NCBI RefSeq assembly: GCF_030695065.1
Contig: NZ_JAUYTR010000011.1
Location: 310,001-374,000, forward strand
Source: Sediminibacterium sp.
Lineage (GTDB): Bacteria; Bacteroidota; Bacteroidia; Chitinophagales; Chitinophagaceae
Reading direction: 5' to 3'
DNA: 64,000 bases
A model generated the notes under the pieces. That model had not been told where the DNA came from and made no database searches. It was given only the letters and a program-made list of their open reading frames with translations. Below are positions 1 through 11,900 of the stretch, in pieces. Within the stretch, counting starts at the first letter, position 1, and each line of letters starts with the position of its first letter. The position numbers and the translations under genes were made by a program.

Positions 1-486
1 GTTGCCTTTGATTTAATTGCAAATAAAGAAGTGGAGGAAACTGGCGTACTATATCAGCCACTAATGGAAGTGTTAAAAGCAGATATCATCTCTTTGCATT
101 GCCCATTGAATGAGCAAACCAAGCACTTGATTAATAAAGACACAATGGCCTATATGAAACCAGGTGTAGTATTGATTAATACGAGCAGAGGTGGCTTAAT
201 CAATACTCGTGACGCCATAAAAGCACTCAAATCGGGGCAAATTAGCGCCTTGGGAATAGATGTTTACGAACAAGAGGAAAAATTGTTTTTTAGAAACTTA
301 TCAGAAGACATTATTCAAGACGACGAAATTCAACGTTTAATGAGTTTCCCCAATGTTTTGATTACCGCACATCAGGCATTTTTTACCCAGGAAGCCATGG
401 AACAAATTGCTACAACAACGTTAAATAATATTCAGCTCTTATTTGAAAATGCTAAATTGGATTCTCAGGCTGCATTATTAGTGTAA
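1..486 (+). CDS. D-lactate dehydrogenase family protein, C-terminal part (cut by window edge)
   Basis: NAD-dependent 2-hydroxyacid dehydrogenase, most likely reducing pyruvate to D-lactate in the cytoplasm. The reading frame is open from the first base, so the N-terminal half lies outside the window. Visible family signatures are the NAD-domain stretch ending INTSRGGLINT, with the catalytic Arg, then GIDVYEQEE with the Glu, and LITAHQAFFTQEA with the catalytic His. The EEKLFFRNLSED insertion before the His resembles LdhA-type D-lactate dehydrogenases rather than phosphoglycerate dehydrogenase. All catalytic residues expected in this half are present. Exact substrate is inferred. Confidence 0.88.
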   Translation, partial: VAFDLIANKEVEETGVLYQPLMEVLKADIISLHCPLNEQTKHLINKDTMAYMKPGVVLINTSRGGLINTRDAIKALKSGQISALGIDVYEQEEKLFFRNLSEDIIQDDEIQRLMSFPNVLITAHQAFFTQEAMEQIATTTLNNIQLLFENAKLDSQAALLV

Positions 487-503
487 CTCATATCTTTATT
501 GGA

Positions 504-1586
504 ATGAAAAGGACTGTACATATTTTATACTTCTTTGTTTTGGTGGCTTCGGTTTTGATGGCTTGTTCAAAAGAATTGAGTACAGAAGGACCAGGGTTTG
601 GCGGAATTGCAACAGGAAGTTTACTTGATAGCTCAAGTATTTGCAAAGCAGCAACCATTAAGGGTCAGTATAAAGAACTAGAAACACTAACAGACAGCAA
701 TTATGTATTGGTCTCTGTCAATTTTAATACCCAAGGCAAGTATACCATTTTTACAGATACAGTAAATGGAATGTGGTTCAGAGATTCTAGTTTTGCATTT
801 GTACAAGGTGCCAATACCATCAAATTAAAGGGAAATGGCAGCCCTATATTACCAGGCACATTTACTTTTCAGGTTAATTTTGGAAACAGTACCTGCTTTT
901 TTGATATTACCACAATTGGGGCTGTAAACAATGGTTCAAGTAGCAACGACTATTTACCCATTACTGCTAATGGTTACATTAATTATGAACTAACTCCTGC
1001 TTTTCCTGCGGTAGGTGGTGGATTAATACCTGAGTTCAGGTCTACCATTTCTACAGGATTATACCCACAAACTTATGCTGGGGCAACACAAAATTATACC
1101 CGCTACACAACCAATATTGGCGACCAGGTTTTTCTAAGAAAAGATGGAGCAGGTAAGTATTTTCAATATGGCACCCCTGAATTTGACTACCTCTATATTT
1201 ACGATACCATCGTGAATAATTTAAAAATGGATTTTGCATATTTAGACGAAAGTAAAAACCCCGGACAATTTTATGATACAGATAGCTTGTATGTGGGCGC
1301 TAATATTAATGGGACCCTGCAATTTGGTTGGGCTAAATTAAGAATTACCACCATTTACAAAGGCCGACAAATGTCTTTATTGGGTACACTTTATACCGAT
1401 ATCATAACAGTAAAAAGAGAATTATTACTAAAATTAGATGGAGCTACTACCTATGCTCCATTAAATTTACAAGCAGAGCTTTCTTATGCAAAAGGAATTG
1501 GCTTAGTAGATCAAAGAGTTTATGAATCTACTGCATCAGGCACAACTGTACAATCTATCACCATCAAGGGTTGGAACGGATTATAA
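504..1586 (+). CDS. Predicted lipoprotein of unknown function
   Basis: A 360-residue protein with a lipoprotein signal peptide: Lys/Arg start, hydrophobic stretch, then a lipobox VLMAC with Cys at about residue 21. It is therefore probably lipid-anchored in the envelope. The remainder is rich in Thr, Asn, Gly and aromatic residues, as in beta-sandwich surface proteins of Bacteroidota. I recognise no catalytic motif. It starts 17 bases after the dehydrogenase stop and could be co-transcribed, though no functional link is evident. It faces the AraC gene tail to tail with a 7-base gap. Confidence 0.75.
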   Translation: MKRTVHILYFFVLVASVLMACSKELSTEGPGFGGIATGSLLDSSSICKAATIKGQYKELETLTDSNYVLVSVNFNTQGKYTIFTDTVNGMWFRDSSFAFVQGANTIKLKGNGSPILPGTFTFQVNFGNSTCFFDITTIGAVNNGSSSNDYLPITANGYINYELTPAFPAVGGGLIPEFRSTISTGLYPQTYAGATQNYTRYTTNIGDQVFLRKDGAGKYFQYGTPEFDYLYIYDTIVNNLKMDFAYLDESKNPGQFYDTDSLYVGANINGTLQFGWAKLRITTIYKGRQMSLLGTLYTDIITVKRELLLKLDGATTYAPLNLQAELSYAKGIGLVDQRVYESTASGTTVQSITIKGWNGL

Positions 1587-1593
1587 CCTACAC

Positions 1594-2517
1594 TTATTTA
1601 AGTAATTCACAAGGTTTTAGACCAGTATGCTTTTTGAACGCTGCAGAAAAATGAGAGATAGAAGAGTATCCTAATAATGCAGAAACGTCTGTAACACTTA
1701 AGCTTTTTTCGTACAACAAATACTTAGCATGTTCCATTCGTTGTTGTTGATAGAAATCAAAAATGGTGGTACCAAAAACTTCTTTAAAGCCTTTCTTTAA
1801 GTAACACTCATTCATGGCTACTTTTCTGCTTAACTCTTTAATGGTAATGGGGTCGCCAATATGCTGCAACAAAATATCACGCGCTTGATAAATTCTTTCC
1901 TTTCCGCCATCGTCTGCTAAAAATTTACAAGCAAAACCTTCTTCTTTTTCGTGCACCAAACAATCCATGCTATACAACAGCAGTTCATGAACTTTGGCAT
2001 TCACAAAAATATTTTCCATTGAACCTGCATAACTATGGTTCAATAATGCGTCTAACACATTTCTATTTCTAACACAAAGCGGAAATAACTTAGTAAATGC
2101 ATTAGGGTGTTTAAACGCCAATACTTCATCTTTTCTATTGGCCAATTTAACATTATGTACAAATTGCTTTAAAAAGGTTGAAGTAAAATGGAAAGTAAAA
2201 ACGTCTAAGGTTTGTGTTTTGCCACTACAGTTCATGGTAGGTAATTCATTACACATTCCACAACTGCGTTCGGCACAGTACCGATTACCCGTTATACAAA
2301 AACGCAGTTCAAGGTAGTTTTCTTTGGGCTTTTTTTCATTGTAATGGTAAACCATCATGCCACTATCGTCTGCCACCCATGGATGTTGGGCATAATAACG
2401 GCGAATAGTGTATTGAATTGAACCTGGAATATGTTGTTCTTTCTTATACAACAAATCCATACTGGCATCAATTCCACCCTTTTGAGCCTGTTTCAATATG
2501 TCCATTACTGCGTTCAT
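1594..2517 (-). CDS. AraC family transcriptional regulator with N-terminal cysteine cluster
   Basis: A 307-residue regulator. The last 100 residues form the AraC double helix-turn-helix: MNECYLKKGFKEVFG, then LLGYSSISHFSAAFKKHTG. The N-terminal part is unlike the arabinose cupin. It carries five cysteines within about 25 residues (C74, C81, C86, C89, C97), which could bind metal or sense redox state; that role is inference. It is soluble, with no membrane segment. It is convergent with the lipoprotein gene and divergent from gyrB. The ATG at 2517 is preferred because a promoter-like box lies 7 bases upstream. Confidence 0.85.
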   Translation of the reverse strand: MNAVMDILKQAQKGGIDASMDLLYKKEQHIPGSIQYTIRRYYAQHPWVADDSGMMVYHYNEKKPKENYLELRFCITGNRYCAERSCGMCNELPTMNCSGKTQTLDVFTFHFTSTFLKQFVHNVKLANRKDEVLAFKHPNAFTKLFPLCVRNRNVLDALLNHSYAGSMENIFVNAKVHELLLYSMDCLVHEKEEGFACKFLADDGGKERIYQARDILLQHIGDPITIKELSRKVAMNECYLKKGFKEVFGTTIFDFYQQQRMEHAKYLLYEKSLSVTDVSALLGYSSISHFSAAFKKHTGLKPCELLK

Positions 2518-2524
2518 GCACCTG

Positions 2525-2532
2525 CAAAATTA
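2525..2532 (-). promoter_or_regulatory. Promoter-like TAnnTTTG box for the AraC gene
   Basis: TAATTTTG on the minus strand matches the Bacteroidota -7 consensus and ends 7 bases before the ATG, implying a very short leader. No clear -33 element was found. Confidence 0.45.
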
Positions 2533-2618
2533 ATGTATAAACATCTATTTGGCAAATAAGCCTTTGATTTTGGGGAAAACTAGGGTATTAAACCAGCCTA
2601 AATCCCCCTTAAATTAAG

Positions 2619-2626
2619 TACATTTG
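2619..2626 (+). promoter_or_regulatory. Promoter-like TAnnTTTG box for gyrB
   Basis: TACATTTG lies 44 bases before the gyrB ATG, in the divergent gap with the AraC gene. It implies a leader of roughly 40 bases. Confidence 0.45.
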
Positions 2627-2643
2627 TCAGCTTGCAAAATTGA

Positions 2644-4650
<2,007 letters not shown>

Positions 4651-4718
4651 TAGAAAAAAACATTAACTTGTATTACTAACCCGGTACCCTATTACTAAAA
4701 AATTAAATTCAACAAACA

Positions 4719-4925
4719 ATGGACACTTCAAAAATGATTAAAGCATACTGCCTTAAAACAAAGGAAAAAAATGTTCCAATGCAAGATGCAGTAGTAACAA
4801 GAACTGCGAAAGGTGGTTACATGGCCGGTGGTCATGATGGCAAAGGAAATAAAATGGCTGCTATCTTAAGTGAAGCAAAAGCTTTACAAGCAATTGCTGA
4901 TGGCGTTGCTAAAAAAGGATTCTAG
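4719..4925 (+). CDS. Small conserved-looking protein, possibly DUF5679-like
   Basis: A 68-residue basic protein with no signal peptide or membrane segment. The start KAYCLKTKEKNVPMQDAVV and the following Gly-rich segment recall the DUF5679 family, which normally carries CxxC zinc-finger pairs. Here only one Cys remains and the second pair is replaced by GGHDGKGNK, so it would not bind zinc in that way. The family match is from memory and unverified. The gene is followed directly by a strong terminator, consistent with a real short transcription unit after gyrB. Confidence 0.65.
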   Translation: MDTSKMIKAYCLKTKEKNVPMQDAVVTRTAKGGYMAGGHDGKGNKMAAILSEAKALQAIADGVAKKGF

Positions 4926-4945
4926 TTCAACCTGATTTTTTTAGA

Positions 4946-4973
4946 AAGCCCCGACTAGTTCGGGGTTTTTTTA
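4946..4973. terminator. Intrinsic terminator shared by the 68-residue gene and the mfd end
   Basis: Stem CCCCGA/TCGGGG with loop CTAGT, followed by seven T on the plus strand. The mfd stop codon (TAG on the minus strand, 4955-4957) lies inside the loop. Upstream A residues give only a short T-run in the minus direction, so plus-strand termination is the clearer call. Confidence 0.85.
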
Positions 4974-7900
4974 TACTTATCCATTACCGTTTGCTGCATT
5001 CGCTGTAAAAACAAATGCATTTCCTCCATGCCCTTTATTGGCTCTACCACCATTAAGAACATTTTACCTGTTTGTTTTAATCTTCCTTTATTGGTACCTG
5101 TTTGCAAATAAGCCAAAACTTCCTTAAACAATTCAGATTCAAAATAAGGCGAATCGGGTCTATTAATAAAATAACAACGAAGGGTGTCTTCTTTTAAAGT
5201 CATTTTTTCAAAGCCCAAGTCTACAGCCAATTTACGGCATCTAACTGTAGTGAATAAATCTTCCACTGAAGCAGGCATTGGGCCAAAACGATCTAACATT
5301 TCTGCATGAAACAATTGCAACTCGGCTTCGTCTTCACAACTGTCTAAACGAGTATACAACGAAAGCCTTTCGGTGATGCTTTCCACATAATTATCTGGAA
5401 TCAAAATTTCTAAATCGGTATCAATAGTGCAATCACTTACAAAATCATCTTGCTTACTAATCTCTTCTTTAAAAAGGTCTTTAAAAGAAGTGCGCTTTAA
5501 TTCTCTAATGGCTTCTTCTAAAATTTTCTGGTACATTTCAAAACCAATCTCGGCCATGAATCCACTTTGCTCTCCGCCTAACATATTACCCGCGCCTCTA
5601 ATATCGAGGTCTCGCATTGCAATTTGGAAGCCGCTTCCTAAATCGCTAAACTGTTCTAAAGTTTGTAATCGTTTTCTAGAATCAACTGGCAAAGTACTCA
5701 TAGGCGGAGCTAATAAATAACAAAAAGCTTTTTTATTGCTTCTGCCTACCCTGCCCCTTAATTGATGTAAATCACTTAAGCCAAACTGATGGGCATTATT
5801 AACAATAATAGTATTTACATTAGGAATGTCTACCCCGCTTTCCACAATATTGGTACAAACCAATACATCGTATTTGCGCTCAATAAAGTCGAATATTCGT
5901 TCTTCTAATTCGTGGCCTTCCAATTGACCATGGGCAAACCCAATACTTAAATCGGGGCAAAGACCTTGAATAAGTGCACTCATTTCTGCTAATCCATGCA
6001 CCCGATTATGAATAAAGAATACCTGCCCACCTCTTTCTGTTTCAAAATAAATGGTATCTCTTATAAAGTCTTGGTTAAATACCTGAACTTCTGTTTGTAT
6101 AGGTTGTCTATTGGGGGGAGGTGTATTAATGATACTCAAGTCTCTCGCTCCCATTAAACTAAACTGTAAGGTTCTTGGAATGGGTGTAGCAGTTAATGTA
6201 AGGCAATCTACATTTGTTTTCAAGGTCTTCAATTTTTCCTTGTGGCCTACACCAAATTTTTGCTCTTCATCAATAATCATGATGCCCAAATCTTTAAATG
6301 CCACTTCCTTTCCAAGCAATCCATGGGTACCTACAATAATATCTACTTTGCCTTCTTTTACTCTTTGCAAGGTTTCCTTTTTTTCTTTAGCAGATTTAAA
6401 TCGATTGATATAATCTACCGTAACAGGAAAATCCTTTAATCGATCCTTGAATGTTTTATAATGCTGAAAAGCCAAAATGGTAGTAGGCACTAAAACGGCA
6501 GCCTGCTTTCCATCTACTACCGATTTAAAAGCTGCTCTAATAGCAATTTCAGTTTTTCCAAACCCTACATCACCACAAACCAATCTATCCATTGGCGCTT
6601 CTTGCTCCATATCTCTTTTTACATCTGCAGTTGCTTTACTTTGATCGGGAGTGTCTTCGTAAATAAAAGAAGCTTCTAACTCGGTTTGCATATAATTATC
6701 TGGCGCATGCGCAAACCCTTTCTGGGCCTTTCTTTGCGCATAAAGCTTAATTAAATCAAAAGCAATTTCTTTTACTTTGGCTTTTGTTTTTTCTTTTAAC
6801 CTATTCCAAACATCACTTCCCAATTTATTTACTTTTGGAACAGTCCCTTCTTTACCAGTGTATTTAGAAATCTTGTGCAGCGAATTAATATTTACATATA
6901 AAATATCGCTGTCCTTATAAATGATTCTTACCGCTTCTTGAATTTTCCCGTTCACTTCTAGTTTTTGTAAACCACTATAGGTTCCTACACCATGATCAAT
7001 ATGGGTTACATAATCACCTGGTTGTAAATCACGCAAAGTTTTTAAAGTGAGGGCTTTGTTTTTATTATATGCTTGTTTAACCTTGTACTTGTGGTATCGT
7101 TGAAATATTTGGTGATCGGTATAACAAACCAACTTTAATTGATGATCTATAAAACCTTCGTGAATACTTGTTCCAATTGGAGTGAACTGAATTTCGGTGT
7201 TTAAATCGGTAAAAATGGTATTGAGTCTTTCCAATTGTTTTACCTGTTCAGCAAAAATATAAATACTGTATTGAGCACCTTCTAGTGCTTTTAGGTCTTT
7301 AATTAGCAAATCAAATTGGCGATTAAATGCAGGTTGAGGCTTTACCAAAAACTCCAGCTCAAATTGAGCAAAATGAGGTTTATATCCAAATTCAATTAAT
7401 CGCTTTTTTTCTAAAATGGCTTTTATTTCACTGCCTTTAATAAAGTCGGTCCAATGAACTTCTTTAAGTATAAGGTGGTCTTCTTCTTCTTGCTGCTTAG
7501 CAAAGTAGCCTTGTTCCTGTAATAACAAATACCCTTCAAAATCTTCTTCTTGAACCCTTATTTTTTCTTCAATTACATCCCAGTCTCTTAGCCAAACAAT
7601 GGTGTTCTCAGGAACGAATTCTAAAAGAGATATTTTTTGAACTGAATCGGAACCAACTGTTTCAGGCAATGTATCTACATTAGGGATAATATTTACCTGC
7701 AGTAATTTCCTTTCACTTAATTGCGTTTCAGGATCAAAAATTCGAATACTGTCTACTTCATTACCAAACAATTCTACTCTGTATGGTTTCTCATTTCCAA
7801 AAGAATAAATATCTAATATTCCACCTCTCAATGCAAACTGACCAGGCTCGTAAACAAAATCAGTGCGCTCAAAACCGTACATTACAAACAAATCCATCAA

Positions 7901-8377
7901 ACTCTCTGGATTAATAGTATCATTCGTTTTGATGGTAATAATATTACTACTGATTGTTTCAGGCTGTATTACTTTTTCAAAAATGGCTTCTGGATAAGTG
8001 ACTATAATTTTTTTGTTTCCGCCGCGAGATAATTTGGTAAGGGCTTCGGTTCTCAACATCACATGCGAACTATTCAGTAGCCTAAAATTCTTTCTATTCT
8101 TAAAACTTGCAGGAAAATAAAATAAGTCTAATGCACTGGTTAAATTTTCGATGGTATTGTGAAAATAAGCCGCTTCTTCCGCGTCATTTAAAATGACAAG
8201 GTGATTCATGCCCTGTGCATCAGGATGCATAAAGACCGTGCTTACAATAAACTCTGCACTGCTTCCTTGTAAATTTTTGAGATAGGTTTTTTGTGCATCT
8301 GCATAGGTTTGCCTATTCACCAAAGTTTGAACCAGGGGTGATTGCAGGTATTGATCCATTAAGTGCTGCAAATTCAT
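4955..8377 (-). CDS. mfd: Transcription-repair coupling factor
   Basis: Mfd removes RNA polymerase stalled at DNA lesions and recruits UvrA. At about 1140 residues it is full length. The N-terminal UvrB-like part includes YGFERTDFVYEPGQFALRGGILDIYSF. The CarD-type polymerase-interaction domain contains LQPGDYVTHIDHGVGTY. The RecG-like translocase has Walker A GDVGFGKTEIA, the box IIDEEQKFGV and motif VI QLRGRVGRSNKKAFCY. A C-terminal TRCF domain follows. I start at the ATG at 8377 (MNLQHLMDQ) rather than the GTG two codons earlier. The stop lies in the loop of the shared terminator. Confidence 0.96.
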   Translation of the reverse strand: MNLQHLMDQYLQSPLVQTLVNRQTYADAQKTYLKNLQGSSAEFIVSTVFMHPDAQGMNHLVILNDAEEAAYFHNTIENLTSALDLFYFPASFKNRKNFRLLNSSHVMLRTEALTKLSRGGNKKIIVTYPEAIFEKVIQPETISSNIITIKTNDTINPESLMDLFVMYGFERTDFVYEPGQFALRGGILDIYSFGNEKPYRVELFGNEVDSIRIFDPETQLSERKLLQVNIIPNVDTLPETVGSDSVQKISLLEFVPENTIVWLRDWDVIEEKIRVQEEDFEGYLLLQEQGYFAKQQEEEDHLILKEVHWTDFIKGSEIKAILEKKRLIEFGYKPHFAQFELEFLVKPQPAFNRQFDLLIKDLKALEGAQYSIYIFAEQVKQLERLNTIFTDLNTEIQFTPIGTSIHEGFIDHQLKLVCYTDHQIFQRYHKYKVKQAYNKNKALTLKTLRDLQPGDYVTHIDHGVGTYSGLQKLEVNGKIQEAVRIIYKDSDILYVNINSLHKISKYTGKEGTVPKVNKLGSDVWNRLKEKTKAKVKEIAFDLIKLYAQRKAQKGFAHAPDNYMQTELEASFIYEDTPDQSKATADVKRDMEQEAPMDRLVCGDVGFGKTEIAIRAAFKSVVDGKQAAVLVPTTILAFQHYKTFKDRLKDFPVTVDYINRFKSAKEKKETLQRVKEGKVDIIVGTHGLLGKEVAFKDLGIMIIDEEQKFGVGHKEKLKTLKTNVDCLTLTATPIPRTLQFSLMGARDLSIINTPPPNRQPIQTEVQVFNQDFIRDTIYFETERGGQVFFIHNRVHGLAEMSALIQGLCPDLSIGFAHGQLEGHELEERIFDFIERKYDVLVCTNIVESGVDIPNVNTIIVNNAHQFGLSDLHQLRGRVGRSNKKAFCYLLAPPMSTLPVDSRKRLQTLEQFSDLGSGFQIAMRDLDIRGAGNMLGGEQSGFMAEIGFEMYQKILEEAIRELKRTSFKDLFKEEISKQDDFVSDCTIDTDLEILIPDNYVESITERLSLYTRLDSCEDEAELQLFHAEMLDRFGPMPASVEDLFTTVRCRKLAVDLGFEKMTLKEDTLRCYFINRPDSPYFESELFKEVLAYLQTGTNKGRLKQTGKMFLMVVEPIKGMEEMHLFLQRMQQTVMDKYKKTPN

Positions 8378-8402
8378 ATACACATACCTTAAAAAAGGGA
8401 TG

Positions 8403-8410
8403 CAAAGATA
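8403..8410 (-). promoter_or_regulatory. Promoter-like TAnnTTTG box for mfd
   Basis: TATCTTTG on the minus strand, 25 bases before the preferred mfd ATG. It lies between the mfd start and the end of the upstream lipoprotein gene, so mfd may have its own promoter. Confidence 0.4.
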
Positions 8411-8418
8411 AGGGAAGC

Positions 8419-8883
8419 CTAATTGGTACTCGTATAATTTACTTCAATATTCATTTCTGTCAATTTGCCCTTATCTACTGTAACCAAATTGATATTATTT
8501 CTGATGTCGAAACTATTGGCGTAGAATTGTTGACCTGCTTGAACAAATACAGAATAAGTTCCAACAGGCAGTTTTGCTATAAATGCCCCCGTACTGTCTG
8601 TATTAACCGTTGCAATTAATTTGGTATAAATATTCGTGAATAACGGACCCTGATTCCATTGATGGGTCCTTGTTATATCGGTTGGCTCATAAAAAAACAC
8701 CGTAGTTGGATAAGGTTGAGGAACAGAGGGTGGTGCCCCAATTCTTGGCATTTGATTGCCCGTAAGCGCTGTAACCAAGCCTTTTACACCCTGAATTATT
8801 GGGTCAACTTTTTTCTTTTGTGGAGGTTTACATCCCAAAAAAGGCAAAAAAATTGCAACGAATAAAAAAAGAAAAAAACGCAT
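8419..8883 (-). CDS. Predicted lipoprotein with carboxypeptidase-regulatory-like fold
   Basis: A 154-residue protein starting with a hydrophobic signal and lipobox LPFLGC (Cys 18), followed by a basic linker. The C-terminal half (GPLFTNIYTKLIATVNTDSTG, LPVGTYSVFV, then FDIRNNINLVTVDKG) has the pattern of a carboxypeptidase D regulatory-like beta-sandwich, often an extracellular binding module. No enzymatic residues are evident. It is upstream of mfd on the same strand but a promoter-like box separates them. Function unknown. Confidence 0.7.
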   Translation of the reverse strand: MRFFLFLFVAIFLPFLGCKPPQKKKVDPIIQGVKGLVTALTGNQMPRIGAPPSVPQPYPTTVFFYEPTDITRTHQWNQGPLFTNIYTKLIATVNTDSTGAFIAKLPVGTYSVFVQAGQQFYANSFDIRNNINLVTVDKGKLTEMNIEVNYTSTN

Positions 8884-8965
8884 ACTACAATTTGAACCCT
8901 GAAAGTATCTAATTTAGAGCATAATAAAATAAGAACGGCCTAACAAAGCTGAAAAAACATCATTT

Positions 8966-11900
8966 ATGATTAAACGCCTGGGGATATTTATTTTACTATC
9001 GGCAACTATTGCAACCAGTTCATTGGCTCAAATTGCAACCAATGAAAAAGTGCTTAAGCTCTCTTCTCAAAAGTTGAGATTAGAGCAAGAATTGAATTAT
9101 GCAAAAGCACTGTCTTTGGCTAAAACCAATAAATGGGATCTAAGCATCAATTTTGAAGGTGGAATTGCCAAACTTACTGGAGTAGACGATTTTGGTTTTC
9201 CTGTATATACAAAATCATTCAATAATACAATTGCTGCAGCTACTACCAAAGCCAGTCAATTATGGCCAGGAGGGGCCAGTGGCTTAAACTTAACTGGAAG
9301 TACCGCAGCCATGCGAAACAAGTTGGGCGTATGGGAATTTGATGGTGCTCCATTAGCCAGCCACGTAGAGTTTACTGGAAGGCTAGTGCAGAAAGACATG
9401 CCTACCGGAAGTAGTGGAAACGACCACGCCACACACGTAGCAGGCACCATGGTAGCGGCTGGAATCAATCCAATTGCAAAAGGTATGGCGTACGGGATTC
9501 CTAATTTAATTTCTTATGACCACAACAGTGATATTTCTGAAATGACCGCAGAAGCTGCTGCAGGTTTGCTCATATCCAATCACTCTTATGGCTTTATTGC
9601 GGGCTGGAATTACAATACTGCTCAAAGTAGATGGGAGTTTTATGGTCGTCCCGATGAAAATGAAGACTACCGATACGGGTATTATGGAACAGATGCACAA
9701 AGAGTTGATTCTATTGCTTTTAATGCACCATTTTATTTAAAAGTGTCTGTTGCAGGAAACGATAGAAACAATAATGGACCAGAAATTGGTCAACCATTTT
9801 TTAGAAGAAATGCACAGGGCACTATGGTTGCTGCCGGTAATAGACCAGCAGGAATTAACAGCAATGATGGATTTGATATTATTTTGGGATATGGAATTGC
9901 AAAAAACAATTTAACTATTGGTGCTGTCAATGGTATACCTGGCGGCTATAACAAACCTGCAGATGTAGTGATGAGTGCTTTTAGCGGATGGGGACCAACA
10001 GATGATGGACGAATTAAGCCTGATTTGGTTGCGAATGGAGTAAATGTTACTTCGGCCAGCACCAATGGCAATACCAGTTATAGTACAAAAAGTGGAACAT
10101 CTATGGCAGGTCCAAACGCAGCGGGTTCCTTACTGTTGTTACAAGAACACTATACTAAACTGAAACCTGGTTCTTTTATGCGTGCTGCTACACTAAAGGG
10201 CTTGGCAATTCATACAGCAGATGAAGCTGGAAATACCCCTGGACCTGATTATACTTTTGGATGGGGCTTAATGAATATGCAAAGGGCAGCTGCAGTATTA
10301 ACTAGTGCAATACCTAGTAATAACTCAAATAGCAGTGAACATTTGGTATATGAAAACACTTTAACCTCTGGCCAAACTTTTACTAAAACAGTAGTAGCTT
10401 CAGGTAAAGTGCCTTTGTCTGCAACCATCACTTGGACCGATCCTCCAGCATCCATTAACACAGATGCGGCAACTAATTTAAATGACAGAACCAAAAAACT
10501 AGTACACGATCTCGATATTAAAATTACCCGCGGTACAACACAAACATTTTTGCCATGGGCACTAGATGTATCAAGCCCATCATCTGCAGCAAGTAAAACT
10601 GACAATAGCATAGATAATGTGGAAAGAGTAGATGTAGACAGCACTATCCCTGGAGAAACCTATACCATTACCATTACCAATAAAGGTAGTTTGGTAAGGG
10701 GCTCACAAGCTTATTCACTAATTGTAAGCGGAACTGGTGGCGTTGGTTACTCCAACTCTGCTTCTTTAACAGGTGGCGCAAAAGTGGATAGTTTATCTTT
10801 CACTAATATTCGATTTAAAAATTCAACCGGTTGTAAAACCTTTACAGACAATACTCGCCTTACTGGTAATATTCAGGCAAGACAAGTACTTCCCATATTT
10901 ATTAGAACAGCAGCATGCGATGCAACTGTTAACCCAAGAATTATTAAAGTATACATTGATTACAATAATGATGGAGACTTTGCCGACCCCAATGAGCAAG
11001 CATTAGTAAGTTCTGTTCAAAGCGGAGCCAGCAGCGATTTCACCGGCAGTATCACCATTCCAGATAATGTAACCATTGGTACCATTCATAAAATGAGGGT
11101 AATAACGCAGGAAACATCTACTGCATCGGATATTGTTCCAACTGGAACTTATGCAAGAGGTGAAACCCAAGACTATTTGTTGAAAATTCAGACCCCTTCG
11201 AATGATGTTTCAGTTAGTAATATTATTTCACCTGCAGCAGGTAGTTGCGACAATAGTAAACAATACGTAACTATCGCTATTGCCAATAATGGTTCAAACC
11301 CTCAATCGAATGTACCTGTTACGGTAACCATCAAAAATGGTACAAATACTGTTGCTACACTAAATGCCACTTATACTGGAACAATTGCTTCCTTATCTGA
11401 AGTTGAATACACCATTCAAACTCCATTTGATGCTCAGGCGGGAATCAATTACACCATTAATGCAGAAAGTAAATTAGCATCTGACCAAAATAGCACCAAT
11501 AATATTATTGAAGTTGCTGTACCAATTGCTGCAAGACCCGATGTGCCTGTAGCACAAGGTGTGATTTGTGACAATACCGCTATTCTAAAAGTAACCAACC
11601 CCGGAACAGCTAATTATTTTTGGTATTCCGATGCCACTACTACTACTCCATTTGCAACAGGCAGTTCAGTTACAACAAGTAATTTGCCTGCAGATAGAAC
11701 CTATTATGTAGCTAGAGAAGCAAGAGGTACAGTTGGTGCTGCATCTAAACTTACATTCACAAGTGGTGGATACAATGCTTTTGCTGGCAACTACATGAAG
11801 TTTAATCATACTACTCCATTTAAGTTAGAGTCTGTAAGAATGTATACTGCAAATCCAGGAAAAATTAAAATTACAGTAGGCGACAACCTAACTGCAGGTA

